This document shows, piece by piece, positions 8,775-16,505 of a stretch of DNA of 64,000 bases. Position numbers and translations under genes: made by a program. Source of the stretch: Streptomyces sp. P9-A2 (GTDB lineage: Bacteria; Actinomycetota; Actinomycetes; Streptomycetales; Streptomycetaceae). Numbering within the stretch: the first letter of the stretch is position 1; the number at the start of each line of letters is the position of its first letter. The notes beneath the pieces were generated by a model. That model was not told the DNA's origin. It searched no databases and was given only the letters and a program-made list of their open reading frames with translations. The stretch lies in contig NZ_JAZIFX010000001.1 in NCBI RefSeq assembly GCF_036634175.1, forward strand, positions 7,192,001 to 7,256,000, written 5' to 3'.

Positions 8775-8805
8775 ATCCTGGACCCTCCAGCCACTGGAGA
8801 CTCAA
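8775..8805 (-). promoter_or_regulatory. MerR-type promoter and operator, probably leaderless transcript
   Basis: On the minus strand TTGAGT is followed after exactly 19 bp by CAGGAT. The long spacer holds the perfect dyad CTCCAG-TGG-CTGGAG (8785-8799). This is the standard architecture on which MerR proteins act by DNA untwisting. With +1 expected about 7 bp past the -10 box, transcription would begin at or beside the ATG at 8767, so the message is likely leaderless. Confidence 0.8.
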
Positions 8806-8961
8806 GCGCCTCCTCCCCTTCGATCAGGCCGCAGATCGATCGGATCGGATGAGGAGGCTTCAGGAATTCCTAAGTCACGTCACAGTCGGCCGAGCACGGA
8901 AATGGTGTGCGGGATCTGCCGGCGACGCGGGTACTGGCGGATCCGAACCTCGGCACGCGTC

Positions 8962-9579
8962 CTAGACCTGCGTCGGGTCGCTGTGCAGCTTGCGCCGTTC
9001 CCGGCGGTTGGGGTGGCGGATGACTACTCCGGCCATGCCGCCGGATCCGGTGAGCCGGATCAGCGGAGTTCCCGGAAGCCGGTCGGGAGTGGTCTTGTCC
9101 GTCAGGCCGCCGAAGCCGGGATCCATGCCGCTGGTGTCTGCGGCCCAGCCGTCGGGGATGACGATCGTGACACCAGACGTCTCCCCGTACGCCTCCACCG
9201 CGACCTCCGTGAGGCGGCACTCAGCCCGGGTGAAGTCGATCTTCACACCCCCCACGCCTCCGTGAGCGATCACCTGCCCGGGAACCTCCCAGCGCCCGGG
9301 GCCTCGAGACGCGCCGTACATACCGCCCTTGAGCACCAGGGGCGGCAGGCTCTCGGCGGAACTCAGCCTCGGCAAGTCGGCGGTCAGGACGGCCAACTCG
9401 GCGTAGGTCTTGGACGTCAGCGCCTGCTCCAGGCGCGAATCCAGCTCATCGAGATCGATTCGCCCCTCGGCTGCCGCATCGCGCAGCTGTTCCACCACTG
9501 CTTCCCGGTCGTCGTGAGAGGCGCGGAGCTCTCCTGACGGAGCAGGGCGCGGAGAGGGCTCTGGAGGCTGGACAGTCAT
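8962..9579 (-). CDS. DUF1707 domain protein
   Basis: 205 aa. Residues about 15-70 form the DUF1707 (SHOCT-like) module: ELRASHDDREAVVEQL, then EGRIDLDELDSRLEQA and KTYAELAVLTADLP. The C-terminal half is a glycine-rich beta structure (VKIDFTRAE, VTIVIPDGW), like the LiaF/YvqF-type stress-response domain. No transmembrane helix is seen, unlike many relatives. It is probably a soluble cell-envelope-stress related protein. The ATG at 9579 begins directly before the Pro-rich lead to the domain. It is a single gene. Confidence 0.8.
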   Translation of the reverse strand: MTVQPPEPSPRPAPSGELRASHDDREAVVEQLRDAAAEGRIDLDELDSRLEQALTSKTYAELAVLTADLPRLSSAESLPPLVLKGGMYGASRGPGRWEVPGQVIAHGGVGGVKIDFTRAECRLTEVAVEAYGETSGVTIVIPDGWAADTSGMDPGFGGLTDKTTPDRLPGTPLIRLTGSGGMAGVVIRHPNRRERRKLHSDPTQV

Positions 9580-9743
9580 GGCCACAAGGATAAACAGCCG
9601 ACGGACTGAGCGGACTGGGACTGCGCATCCCGAACACTGCCTGGAGGGCTGCGTGATGGGGTGGTCGGTCTCCGGGTTCTCGTCGGAGTGAAGCGCTCCG
9701 CCCCGTGGTGCCGGTGGGGCGGGGCGCATGGGTGGGACGCGGG

Positions 9744-10877
9744 TCAGCGGCCGGGCCAGGTGATCGTCGGCTGTTCGGAGGCGAGGGTGATCTCGAACTG
9801 TTCCAACGGCGGGGCCCCGGCGCCGCGCCACCGGGTGAGGTGCGCCTCGACGGCGTCCCAGACGCGGGACGGCCCGTTCTGCCGGACCGTCCACCGGCCG
9901 TCGTGCTCCCGGAGCACTGCCCAGGCGCCGGTGCCGACGTCGAGGAACAGGTGCTCCGTGCGGCCTTCGCGGGTGAGGGTGACGTGCTGGGCGCGGGGCG
10001 CGGCGAGTTGGGCGACGAACCGGGTGGTCCAGTCGTCGATCACGTCGGCGCCGAAGGCCGCCGGCCGCTCGTCACCCTCGTCACCCTCGTCGAGGTCGGG
10101 GAGCAGCCCCAGTGGCGGCGGCAGGTGGGGCCGGGCGAGCATGAAGGAGATCTGTCCACCGAGGAAGCGGCCGGACGCCGTGCCGTCCTCGTGGACCGTG
10201 AGCCGGGCCAGTTCGGAGGAGTACAGCCAGCCGCAGAGGGTGACGAGCACGATCCCGCCGGGGCGGGTCTGCTCGATCAGCTCGCGGGGAATGGTGAGGA
10301 GCCCGCAGGTGGCGATCACCCGGTCGTAGGGAGCCCCGTCCTTGTACCCGGCGAGGCCGTCGCCGACGATCAGGTCCGGGGCGAAACCGCAGTGCCCCAG
10401 CGCGACGCGGGCGCGGGTGGACACGCTCTCGTCGACCTCGACGGAGGTCACCGAGTCGTCGCCGAGCCGGTGACACATCAGGGTTGTGGAGTAGCCGGTG
10501 CCCGTGCCGATCTCGAGGACACGGTGGCCGGCGTCGACCCGGAGGTCCTCGAGCATGCGCACGACCAGGCCGGGCATGGTGCTGGACGAGGTGGGGGCGC
10601 GCATGATCTCCCCGCGGACGTCCCCGGGCACGATCGTGCCGGCGACCTGCGTCACCAGGGAGACGTCCTCGTAACAGGCCGCCGGCCACCGAGGATCGTC
10701 CCGCATGACCGGGGCCCAGGCGGTGGGCGTCGAGCCGTCGACCTCGCGGAAGAAGCCCTCGCGCAGGAACTCGTGGCGCGGGACCGCGGACACGGCCTCC
10801 CGCCAGGGCCCGGTCCGCAGATGGCCGCCGGCGGTCAGCCGCTCGACGAGCCGCGCCCTCAACTCCTCGTCGTTCAC
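9744..10877 (-). CDS. tgmC: Protein-L-isoaspartate O-methyltransferase homologue of a graspetide locus (TgmC/ImiM type)
   Basis: 377 aa. The PIMT-like domain shows SAM motif I VLEIGTGTGYSTTL, preceded by the family segment APTSSSTMPGLVVRML, and motif DLIVGDGLAGY. The long C-terminal extension (about 260-377) is typical of the RiPP-associated PIMT homologues. In fuscimiditide-type graspetides this enzyme methylates an Asp of the ester-crosslinked peptide, which then cyclises to aspartimide (family knowledge). The GTG start at 10877 overlaps the stop of the upstream ligase gene (GTGA). This gene is intact, although its two partners are broken. Confidence 0.85.
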   Translation of the reverse strand: MNDEELRARLVERLTAGGHLRTGPWREAVSAVPRHEFLREGFFREVDGSTPTAWAPVMRDDPRWPAACYEDVSLVTQVAGTIVPGDVRGEIMRAPTSSSTMPGLVVRMLEDLRVDAGHRVLEIGTGTGYSTTLMCHRLGDDSVTSVEVDESVSTRARVALGHCGFAPDLIVGDGLAGYKDGAPYDRVIATCGLLTIPRELIEQTRPGGIVLVTLCGWLYSSELARLTVHEDGTASGRFLGGQISFMLARPHLPPPLGLLPDLDEGDEGDERPAAFGADVIDDWTTRFVAQLAAPRAQHVTLTREGRTEHLFLDVGTGAWAVLREHDGRWTVRQNGPSRVWDAVEAHLTRWRGAGAPPLEQFEITLASEQPTITWPGR

Positions 10878-11813
10878 GCCGTCTTCCTCTCCAGGAGATC
10901 CGCCATCGCCGCCACCATCGGCAGCCCGGTCTCCGGTTCCAGCCACGCCCATTGCCCGGAGGGATTGCATTCCAGAACCACCATCGCCCCTGGCGGTCCA
11001 CGGCGAAGTCGAAAGCGCCGAAGACGAGCCGGAAGTGGTCGAGGTAGGCGCGCAGGGCCTCGGAGATGCCGGGCGGTGGCTGGACCACGCTGTACCGGAG
11101 TTGTGCGTAGTCGGTGCGCCAGTCCAGCAGGTCCGAGTCGATGCGGACGCAGAACACCTGATCGCCGATGACGGTCACGCGCACGTCACCGGTCTTGTCG
11201 ATGCGCCGCTGGAAGAGGTGGGCGGTGCCGGTCACCGCGTCGTCGATCTCGTCGGCGGTGACCTCCCGTACCTCGACCGTGCAGGAGACGCCGTCGACAC
11301 GGTACAGCGGCGTGGACAGCGGCTTGTAGAGCACCGGCCCGTGGGTCTTGACGAAGGCGCGCGCGGCGACCGGGCAAGAGGTGATCGCCGTGGGAGGCAG
11401 CCGGAACCCGCACGCGGCCGCGGCGGCGAGCCCGGACGGCTTGAACTCGGCGTCACCGATGCGATGCGGGTGGTTGAGGTACCGGCAGCCGGGCAGTGAG
11501 GCCATGACTCCGCCGAGGCCGTAACGGGCCTGCGTGAGGGCGAAGCGCGCGGTCTGGCCGTCGAGGTGGGGGAAGGCGAACCCGGAGGGCCTGCGGTAGT
11601 ACAGGGAACGGACGCGGGACAGGTCCGCCGTACGCGTGGGCGTGGTCAGCGTTCCTTCGATCCCGTGCGACGTGAGGGTGGCCGCGAACGACAGGGTGGT
11701 GGGAAGTCCCCGGAGTCGAACCGCACGACCGGGACGCCCCGGCCGTGCAGCTCGTCGATCACCAGGTCGGTCGTGGGGTCGTCCAGGTTGGTGACGACCA
11801 GAACCGGACCCAT
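10874..11813 (-). pseudogene. tgmB: ATP-grasp ligase of graspetide biosynthesis (TgmB), broken by two frameshifts
   Basis: The locus encodes an MvdC/MvdD-like ATP-grasp ligase, but three frames are needed to read it. From the ATG at 11813 the frame gives MGPVLVVTNLDDPTTDLVID and continues to RFDSGDFP. A missing C near 11701-11703 moves the reading into the frame with TTLSFAATLTSHG, YYRRPSGFAFP, the nucleotide-binding VLYKPLS and FGAFDFAVD. Near 10974 a second single-base loss throws WWFLECNPSGQWAW, the conserved metal-binding ECNPSGQ end, into the third frame. That frame stops at 10874, overlapping tgmC. Such ligases make ester or amide crosslinks between side chains of the precursor. Unless the indels are sequencing errors, no active ligase is made. 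Confidence 0.8.
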
Positions 11814-11818
11814 GTCTG

Positions 11819-12139
11819 TCACTGGTCGGTGTCGTTCCCGGAGTCCTGGTCGCCGCCACCGCCGCCACCGCTGCCGCCGGGGCCTGAACCGTCGGAGGAA
11901 TTACCGGTGTTGGTCGCGGGTTTGGTGCCGGTGCTGGTCCCGTGGCCGGGCATCTCCATGACCTGTCCGACGGCGTCGAAGTAGCGGCCGGTCTGGGTGA
12001 CCGGGTCCAGCTCGACGCGGGCGTACGAGGGTGCGAGGGCGGGGTACGGCGCCATGCGGCGCAGCCCTCAAGGCGCGGGCGTGCTGATGCCGTCGGGCAG
12101 CGGCGTCCCGGTGGGGAACCGGTCGGAGTGGGCGAACAT
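11819..12139 (-). pseudogene. tgmA: Graspetide precursor peptide (TgmA) with in-frame TGA
   Basis: A good ribosome site AGGAGG lies just before the ATG at 12139. The frame reads MFAHSDRFPTGTPLPDGIST, meets TGA at 12068-12070, then continues in the same frame as GLRRMAPYPALAP, ARVELDPVTQTGRYFDAVGQ and a core starting HGTSTGT. The Thr/Ser-rich then Gly/Asp-rich tail (SSDGSGPGG through DQDSGNDTDQ) is typical of aspartimidylated graspetide cores. Relatives (from memory) read PWGLRRM or PFGLRRM at the broken spot, so TGG to TGA is the likely lesion. Re-initiation at the ATG at 12055 would give a 78-aa peptide without the front of the leader. tgmB starts 5 bp downstream. Confidence 0.78.
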
Positions 12140-12207
12140 CGGGGCCTCCTGGTGGGTGGGAAGGGCGGGGTTCTTCCGGGTGCCGGCTGCTTGCCTGTGG
12201 CGCGGCC

Positions 12208-12309
12208 CCGGTTCGGCCGCAGCGTGAACCGTTCACCGTCAGGGGTGGTCGTGCTGCGGTCGTGTACTCACGGTGGCGTGTCGTGGCCCGGCGTGACCAG
12301 TGGTGACGG
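12208..12309. repeat. 102-bp direct repeat, copy B
   Basis: About 92 percent identical by eye to 26077-26178, same orientation, and related to 7518-7605. It contains the perfect inverted repeat GTGAAC-C-GTTCAC (12224-12236). Read on the minus strand, the left half can encode DRSTTTPDGERFTLRPNR, resembling the start of an ATP-binding protein gene. It is therefore probably the promoter and 5' end of such a gene, now leading into the tgmA leader. The Tn3 element begins 8 bp after its end. Confidence 0.7.
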
Positions 12310-12316
12310 CACTGGA

Positions 12317-12346
12317 GTCCTAGCTCAGACACCAGCCGCAAAGTAG
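12317..12346 (+). repeat. Left terminal inverted repeat of the Tn3-family element
   Basis: 30 bp starting GTCCTAGCTCAGACACC and ending GCCGCAAAGTAG. It is the exact reverse complement of 19661-19690. It lies 8 bp after repeat copy B and 7 bp before the resolvase stop codon. Confidence 0.95.
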
Positions 12347-12353
12347 CCGGGGA

Positions 12354-13241
12354 TCACGTACTCGCCGCCGTGGCGGCCTGCTCGTCATGCTCGCGCAGCA
12401 TCCGCATGACGGTGGCGGGCGAGGGGTGCCGGCCCTTCTTCGCGCCGGTGGTGATGACGAGCCGCTTGGCGATGTCGCGCAGGCTCATCTCCTGGTCGCG
12501 CAGGTGGAGGGCCATGGACAGCATCGACTCGTCGGTGACGCCCGCGCCGCCGATGGTCTTGCCGCGCCTGCGGGCGGACTCGTGGCCTTCCAGGGTGCGG
12601 TCTCGGATGTACTCACGCTCCATGCCGGACATCGCGGCGAGCACGGTGAACACGATGCCGGACGGATCGTGCGAGCCCTTCAGCTCCCCGGTGAGGAACT
12701 CCAGCCCGACATCGCTCGCTTTCAGTTCTTCGGCGAGCATGGCAAGTTCGATGCCGCGACCGAGCCGCTTGTGCTCGTGGACGACCAGGGTCACGGCAAC
12801 GCCGGAGGAGCGGATCTCTCCGGCGAGCTTCACGGCGGCCTCCAGCTCGGGGCGCCGGACGGCGCGGGTGGAGATCTTCTCCGAGAAGACCCGCGTCACC
12901 CCGGTCTCGGCGAGGGAGTCGAGCTGCGCGTCGAGGGACTGCCGGGCGGTCGAGGCTCGGGCATAGCCGAGGCGGACGTGCCCGACCGGCTCGGCGCCGG
13001 CGCTCGCGGGCCGGGGCAGCTCGGTCCACACCGCCCCCGGCTTGCGTACGGCAGGGGTCGGCACGTTCAACGCCTTGGCGAGCTGGGGCACGAGGCGGAA
13101 GCGGGCGGTGTGGTACTGGATCGCCACCCGGCCCTTGCCGGTCCGGCACGGGGAGCCCGCGGGGGCGGCACAGGTGGACATCGGGCAGTCGTGCGCTTCC
13201 ACGCGCTTGAAGTCGTCGCTCACGAGCCCGGATTGTTTCAT
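12354..13241 (-). CDS. tnpR: Serine resolvase (TnpR type) with N-terminal zinc-ribbon-like segment
   Basis: 295 aa. Residues 19-44 hold a Cys19-Cys24-Cys32-His44 pattern (CPMSTC...PCRTG...YH) like a small zinc finger. The resolvase catalytic domain starts near 88 (VRLGYARAST, catalytic Ser97) and has the conserved VVHEHKRLGRG and GMEREYIRDRT motifs. A C-terminal HTH region follows (SLRDIAKRLVI to HPSPATVMRML). It resolves cointegrates formed in replicative Tn3 transposition by recombination at res. The gene runs toward the left inverted repeat, and its start codon overlaps one of the TGTTTCA elements of the adjacent res site, so it probably represses itself. Confidence 0.9.
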   Translation of the reverse strand: MKQSGLVSDDFKRVEAHDCPMSTCAAPAGSPCRTGKGRVAIQYHTARFRLVPQLAKALNVPTPAVRKPGAVWTELPRPASAGAEPVGHVRLGYARASTARQSLDAQLDSLAETGVTRVFSEKISTRAVRRPELEAAVKLAGEIRSSGVAVTLVVHEHKRLGRGIELAMLAEELKASDVGLEFLTGELKGSHDPSGIVFTVLAAMSGMEREYIRDRTLEGHESARRRGKTIGGAGVTDESMLSMALHLRDQEMSLRDIAKRLVITTGAKKGRHPSPATVMRMLREHDEQAATAAST

Positions 13242-13347
13242 GAGGGTGTTTCAGCCGTCCAGTAATTTGCAACGACTCATGAAACATGATCGCCGCAGGT
13301 CGACCACTGAGCGGTCCGGTGTTTCACGGGCGGCCACCTATGAAACA
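13234..13347. promoter_or_regulatory. res site of the transposon (repeated TGTTTCA subsites)
   Basis: Five copies of TGTTTCA or its complement TGAAACA occur in 114 bp, at 13234-13240, 13247-13253, 13280-13286, 13320-13326 and 13341-13347. The last two form a 28-bp subsite with perfect 7-bp inverted ends, the size of a Tn3 res crossover site I. The others form the accessory subsites next to tnpR. Position directly upstream of the resolvase gene and overall length fit a res site. Confidence 0.8.
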
Positions 13348-13439
13348 CCTTCATCGTCCTGGCGTGCCAGCTGCCCGGCGTAGCCGGGGTATCGCCGGGC
13401 GAGCCAACGGGACAATAAGTTGATCTTGAAGCTCCGGTG

Positions 13440-13558
13440 ACTGCCCAGCTCTCCGGTTCATCCTCGGCGAGGATGCGGTAGACCGTGGCACCGAGGGGTG
13501 CTGACCCTTGCTCACACCCTGGCGGTCGCCGCGTTCGTTTGCGTGGTCGGCCGCACAA
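13440..13558 (-). pseudogene. Possible relic of a resolvase C-terminal HTH
   Basis: On the minus strand a frame contains LGATVYRILAEDEPESW. It resembles the recognition helix and end of a resolvase HTH domain (usual form ATVYRIL after a GVSR turn). Nothing else of the protein is nearby. It may be debris of a second recombinase between res and the cargo. The rest of 13348-13619 shows no gene. Confidence 0.3.
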
Positions 13559-13619
13559 GTGATCGGCGCACCCCGAAGCGAGCCGAGGTGGCTGCCTTCG
13601 CCCCTGTGTCCGGCATTAC

Positions 13620-13665
13620 TTGGCTAGCCACATGATTGCTGTTACCTTGATTATGTGGCCAGCCA
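13620..13665 (+). promoter_or_regulatory. Promoter with paired palindromic operator for the cargo genes
   Basis: Two related 10-bp palindromic elements, TGGCTAGCCA (13621-13630) and TGGCCAGCCA (13656-13665), are themselves part of a larger inverted repeat (TGGCTAGCCACAT against ATGTGGCCAGCCA). They flank a plausible promoter, TTGGCT, 17 bp, TACCTT. The local DNA is clearly AT-richer than its surroundings. The MarR regulator encoded in the same cassette is the obvious candidate ligand, repressing the reductase genes until an inducer appears. Confidence 0.65.
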
Positions 13666-13697
13666 CGCTTTTGGTGGGCAAAAGGAATGGAGTCATC

Positions 13698-14603
13698 GTG
13701 AAAGCAATCGTTTTCGACCAGTTTGGCGGCCCGGACGTGCTGCACGAGGCGGACATCGAGGTCCCGCAGCCCGGCCCCGGTCAGGTCCGGGTCCGCGTGA
13801 AGGCCGCCGGGCTGAACGCGCTGGACGGCAAGATTCGCGCCGGGATGCTGGAGGCCGTCCGCCCGACGACCTTCCCCGCCGTCCCCGGTGGCGAGCTGGC
13901 CGGCGTGGTGGACGCCCTGGGCGAGGGCGTGAGCGACGTGCAGGCCGGCGATGAGGTGCTGGGCTGGTCGGACACCGGCTCGTACGCCCAGTACGCGCTG
14001 GCCACCACCGTGGTCCCCAAGCCCGCCGGCCTCGACTGGCAGCACGCGGTCGCGTTGCCGGTGGCCAGCGAGACGGCCGAGCGGGTCCTGAACCTGCTGG
14101 GGGTCGCCGCGGGGGAGACCGTGCTGATGCACGGCGCGTCCGGAGCGGTGGGAACCCTGGCGGTCCAGCTCGCCACGGCCCGCGGAGCACGCGTGATTGC
14201 CACCGCGGGCCCCGCCAACCAGGACTACCTCGCCTCGCTCGGCGCCACCGCGACCGTGTACGGCGACGGTCTGGTCGAGCGGGTGCAGGCGCTGGCTCCT
14301 GACGGCGTGGACGCGGTGTTCGATCTGGCCGGGAAGGGAGCCCTGGAGGACTCCATCGCCCTGCGGGGCGGCACCGAGCGCATCGTCACCATCGCCGACT
14401 TCGGTGCACGGCAGCTGGGCATCACCTTCTCCCAGGGGTCCCAGGAACGCTCGACCGCCCGCTTGGCCGCCCTGGCCCAGGACGCCGCGGGCGGCAAGCT
14501 CGTCACCACCGTCACCGCCTACCCGCTCGACCAGGCGGCCACGGCCCAGCAGGTCAGCGACGCCGGGCACGTGCGGGGCAAGCTCGTCCTGACCGTCAAC
14601 TGA
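13698..14603 (+). CDS. Zinc-independent quinone oxidoreductase, MDR family
   Basis: 301 aa NADP-dependent medium-chain reductase/dehydrogenase. N-terminal GroES-like domain (MKAIVFDQFGGPDVL, GLNALDGKIRAGM, PGGELAGVV) and Rossmann fold with HGASGAVGTLAVQLA. The zinc ligands of alcohol dehydrogenases are absent. It should reduce quinones or other conjugated carbonyls. GTG start chosen for the typical first strand and the AAAGGAATGGAG site just upstream. It is the first gene of the transposon cargo behind a palindromic operator. With the next-door Old Yellow Enzyme and MarR regulator it forms an electrophile-response cassette. Confidence 0.88.
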   Translation: MKAIVFDQFGGPDVLHEADIEVPQPGPGQVRVRVKAAGLNALDGKIRAGMLEAVRPTTFPAVPGGELAGVVDALGEGVSDVQAGDEVLGWSDTGSYAQYALATTVVPKPAGLDWQHAVALPVASETAERVLNLLGVAAGETVLMHGASGAVGTLAVQLATARGARVIATAGPANQDYLASLGATATVYGDGLVERVQALAPDGVDAVFDLAGKGALEDSIALRGGTERIVTIADFGARQLGITFSQGSQERSTARLAALAQDAAGGKLVTTVTAYPLDQAATAQQVSDAGHVRGKLVLTVN

Positions 14604-14686
14604 GCACGCCCGCCCACCGCCTCCCCACGACCACCCGCTGCCTTTACGGTGACCGGCCGGTCACCGCCCTCTCGAAGGACCCCCTC

Positions 14687-15748
14687 ATGCTGGATTCCCT
14701 GTGGACGCCGACCACTCTTGGTGGCATATCTCTGCCGCACCGCCTGGTCATGGCCCCCATGACCCGTGACCGCTCGACACCTGAAGGCGTACCGACCGAG
14801 CTGAACGCCGAGTACTACGCCCAGCGGGCCTCGCACGCGCTCGTCATCACCGAGGGAACCCAGCCCTCCGCCGACGGCCAGGGCTACCTCCTGACCCCCG
14901 GCATCCACAACGACGAGCAGATCGCCGGGTGGCGCAAGGTCGCCGACGCCGTGCACGCGGCCGACGGCCGGATCGTCATCCAGCTGATGCACACCGGACG
15001 CATCGCCCACCCCCACAACACCCCCCACGGCCGCCGGCCGGTCGCCCCTTCGGCGATCCGGCCAGCGGGCGTGATGTTCACCGCGTCCGGGCCCCAGGAG
15101 ATGCCGACGCCCCGTGCTCTGTCGACGCAGGAGGTCGCGGCGACCGTCGAGGACTTCCGCCGCGCCGCAGCGGCCGCCGTCGCGGCAGGCGCCGACGGCG
15201 TGGAGATCCACGGCGCCAACGGCTACCTGGTGCACCAGTTCCTGTCCGACAACACCAACCAGCGCACCGATGGCTACGGCGGCTCGATCGAGGGCCGCAT
15301 CCGCTTCGCCGTCGAGGTCGCCGCCGCGGTGGCCGACGAGATCGGCGCCGAGCGCACCGGCATCCGTATCTCCCCCGCAAACCCCTACAACGACATCGCC
15401 GAGTCCGACACCGCCGAGCTGTATCCGGCGCTCCTAAACGCTCTGCGCCCCCTGGACCTGGCCTACCTCCACGTCCTCCACGCGGGTGACGAGGAGCTGC
15501 TGGGCACTCTGCGCGCGCTGTGGCCGACCACGCTGATCCTCAACCGGGGCGGCACCGACCTGCCCGCCCGCGCCAAGGACATCGACCACGGCACGGCCGA
15601 CCTCGTCTCCGTCGGCGCCCTCGCGCTCGCCAACCCCGACCTGGTCGAGCGGCTCCGCGCCGGCGCGCCGCTGAACACCCCCGACCCGGCGACCTTCTAC
15701 GGCGGCGGAGTGGCCGGCTACACCGACTACCCCACCCACACCGGCTGA
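14687..15748 (+). CDS. Old Yellow Enzyme family flavin oxidoreductase, NemA-like
   Basis: 353 aa FMN-binding TIM-barrel ene-reductase. Visible marks: N-terminal MAPMTRDRS, substrate-binding His175/Asn178/Tyr180 in HGANGYL, the DNTNQRTDGYGGS loop, and the phosphate-binding GALALANPDLV end. It reduces C=C bonds of enones, maleimides, nitro compounds or similar electrophiles with NAD(P)H. It begins 83 bp after the quinone oxidoreductase gene, and its stop is 11 bp before the MarR gene, so all three are probably co-transcribed. Pairing with a MarR regulator matches NemR/NemA-type or DUF24-type electrophile detoxification units. Confidence 0.9.
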   Translation: MLDSLWTPTTLGGISLPHRLVMAPMTRDRSTPEGVPTELNAEYYAQRASHALVITEGTQPSADGQGYLLTPGIHNDEQIAGWRKVADAVHAADGRIVIQLMHTGRIAHPHNTPHGRRPVAPSAIRPAGVMFTASGPQEMPTPRALSTQEVAATVEDFRRAAAAAVAAGADGVEIHGANGYLVHQFLSDNTNQRTDGYGGSIEGRIRFAVEVAAAVADEIGAERTGIRISPANPYNDIAESDTAELYPALLNALRPLDLAYLHVLHAGDEELLGTLRALWPTTLILNRGGTDLPARAKDIDHGTADLVSVGALALANPDLVERLRAGAPLNTPDPATFYGGGVAGYTDYPTHTG

Positions 15749-15759
15749 GGAACCGAACC

Positions 15760-16239
15760 ATGCCCACCCCCGAACCCCGCATCCCCACGACGGCCGGCGC
15801 AGGACCGATGAGCTACGCGATCTTCCAACTCGCCCGCGCCCACCGCGCCTACGCCGCCACCCTGCTGCGCGAGATGGACCTGCATCCCGGACAGGAACTG
15901 CTGCTGATGCACCTTCTTGACCGGGACGGCCAGTCCCAGTCCGAGCTGCTCGAATGCCTCGGCGTGGACCACTCCACCATCTCCAAGGCGCTACGCCGCA
16001 TGCAGGACGCCGGCCTGGTCATTCGCGAGCCGGCCGCACATGACCGGCGCGTCATGGTGGTCCACCTCACCGACAAGGGCCGGGCCATGCGCGAGCCCAT
16101 CGCGGCCCTGTGGCAGGCCCTGGAGGAGACCTCCGCACGGAACCTGTCGGAGCAGCAGGCGGAGTCCTTCATCGAGACCGCCTACGCCATCACCGAGGCG
16201 ATCAGCAGCCGCGCGCTGCCGCAAGAAGAGTCCGCGTGA
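15760..16239 (+). CDS. MarR-family transcriptional regulator
   Basis: 159 aa. Winged HTH with LLLMHLLDRDGQSQSELLECLGV, recognition helix DHSTISKALRRMQDAGLV and the basic wing AHDRRVMVVHLT. Helices at both ends make the dimer interface. No redox-type cysteine pair is present: only one Cys is visible, near residue 67 in ECLGVD. Its operator candidates are the palindromes at 13620-13665, before the first cargo gene, and the inverted repeat at 16246-16313 just behind it. It most likely represses the reductases and is released by the compounds they detoxify. Confidence 0.85.
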   Translation: MPTPEPRIPTTAGAGPMSYAIFQLARAHRAYAATLLREMDLHPGQELLLMHLLDRDGQSQSELLECLGVDHSTISKALRRMQDAGLVIREPAAHDRRVMVVHLTDKGRAMREPIAALWQALEETSARNLSEQQAESFIETAYAITEAISSRALPQEESA

Positions 16240-16245
16240 CTCCCC

Positions 16246-16313
16246 GGTGTGCACCCCATGCCCGCGTACGCCACACCACACGTGAAAGGGGCACACGGAC
16301 TGGGGTGCACACC
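16246..16313. promoter_or_regulatory. Inverted repeat GGTGTGCACCCCA between MarR and NmrA-like genes
   Basis: GGTGTGCACCCCA at 16246-16258 is repeated exactly in inverse at 16301-16313. The 42-bp spacer is too long for a strong terminator, and no T-run follows. It is more likely a pair of operator half-sites controlling the next gene, whose start lies 190 bp downstream. Confidence 0.45.
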
Positions 16314-16505
16314 GTCCCGCATGCGGCGCGACCACCGCCGTCCCGGCTGCCTTCGCACGCGGCACGCGGCACGCGGCGGCGAGGCGGCGAGGCGGCGAGG
16401 CGCGCCGCGGATCCGCCCCCGCGGCCCGCCACCATTAGCCCTCCGGCATGCAGGCGCCTACGTCTGCAGCCACCGCCCGTCAACCTGATGGAAAGCGAGA
16501 CCCCC

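Noticed and set aside
12068..12070. Selenocysteine or programmed read-through at TGA of the graspetide precursor
   Set aside because: No selenocysteine-type element seen and the ligase gene next door is broken too; simple decay explains more.
13348..13619. A separate small gene upstream of the quinone oxidoreductase
   Set aside because: Only a short HTH-like block is recognisable; frames on both strands lack starts with ribosome sites.
16246..16313. Inverted repeat as a terminator of the MarR transcript
   Set aside because: The loop is 42 bases and no T-rich tail follows; an operator role is more likely.
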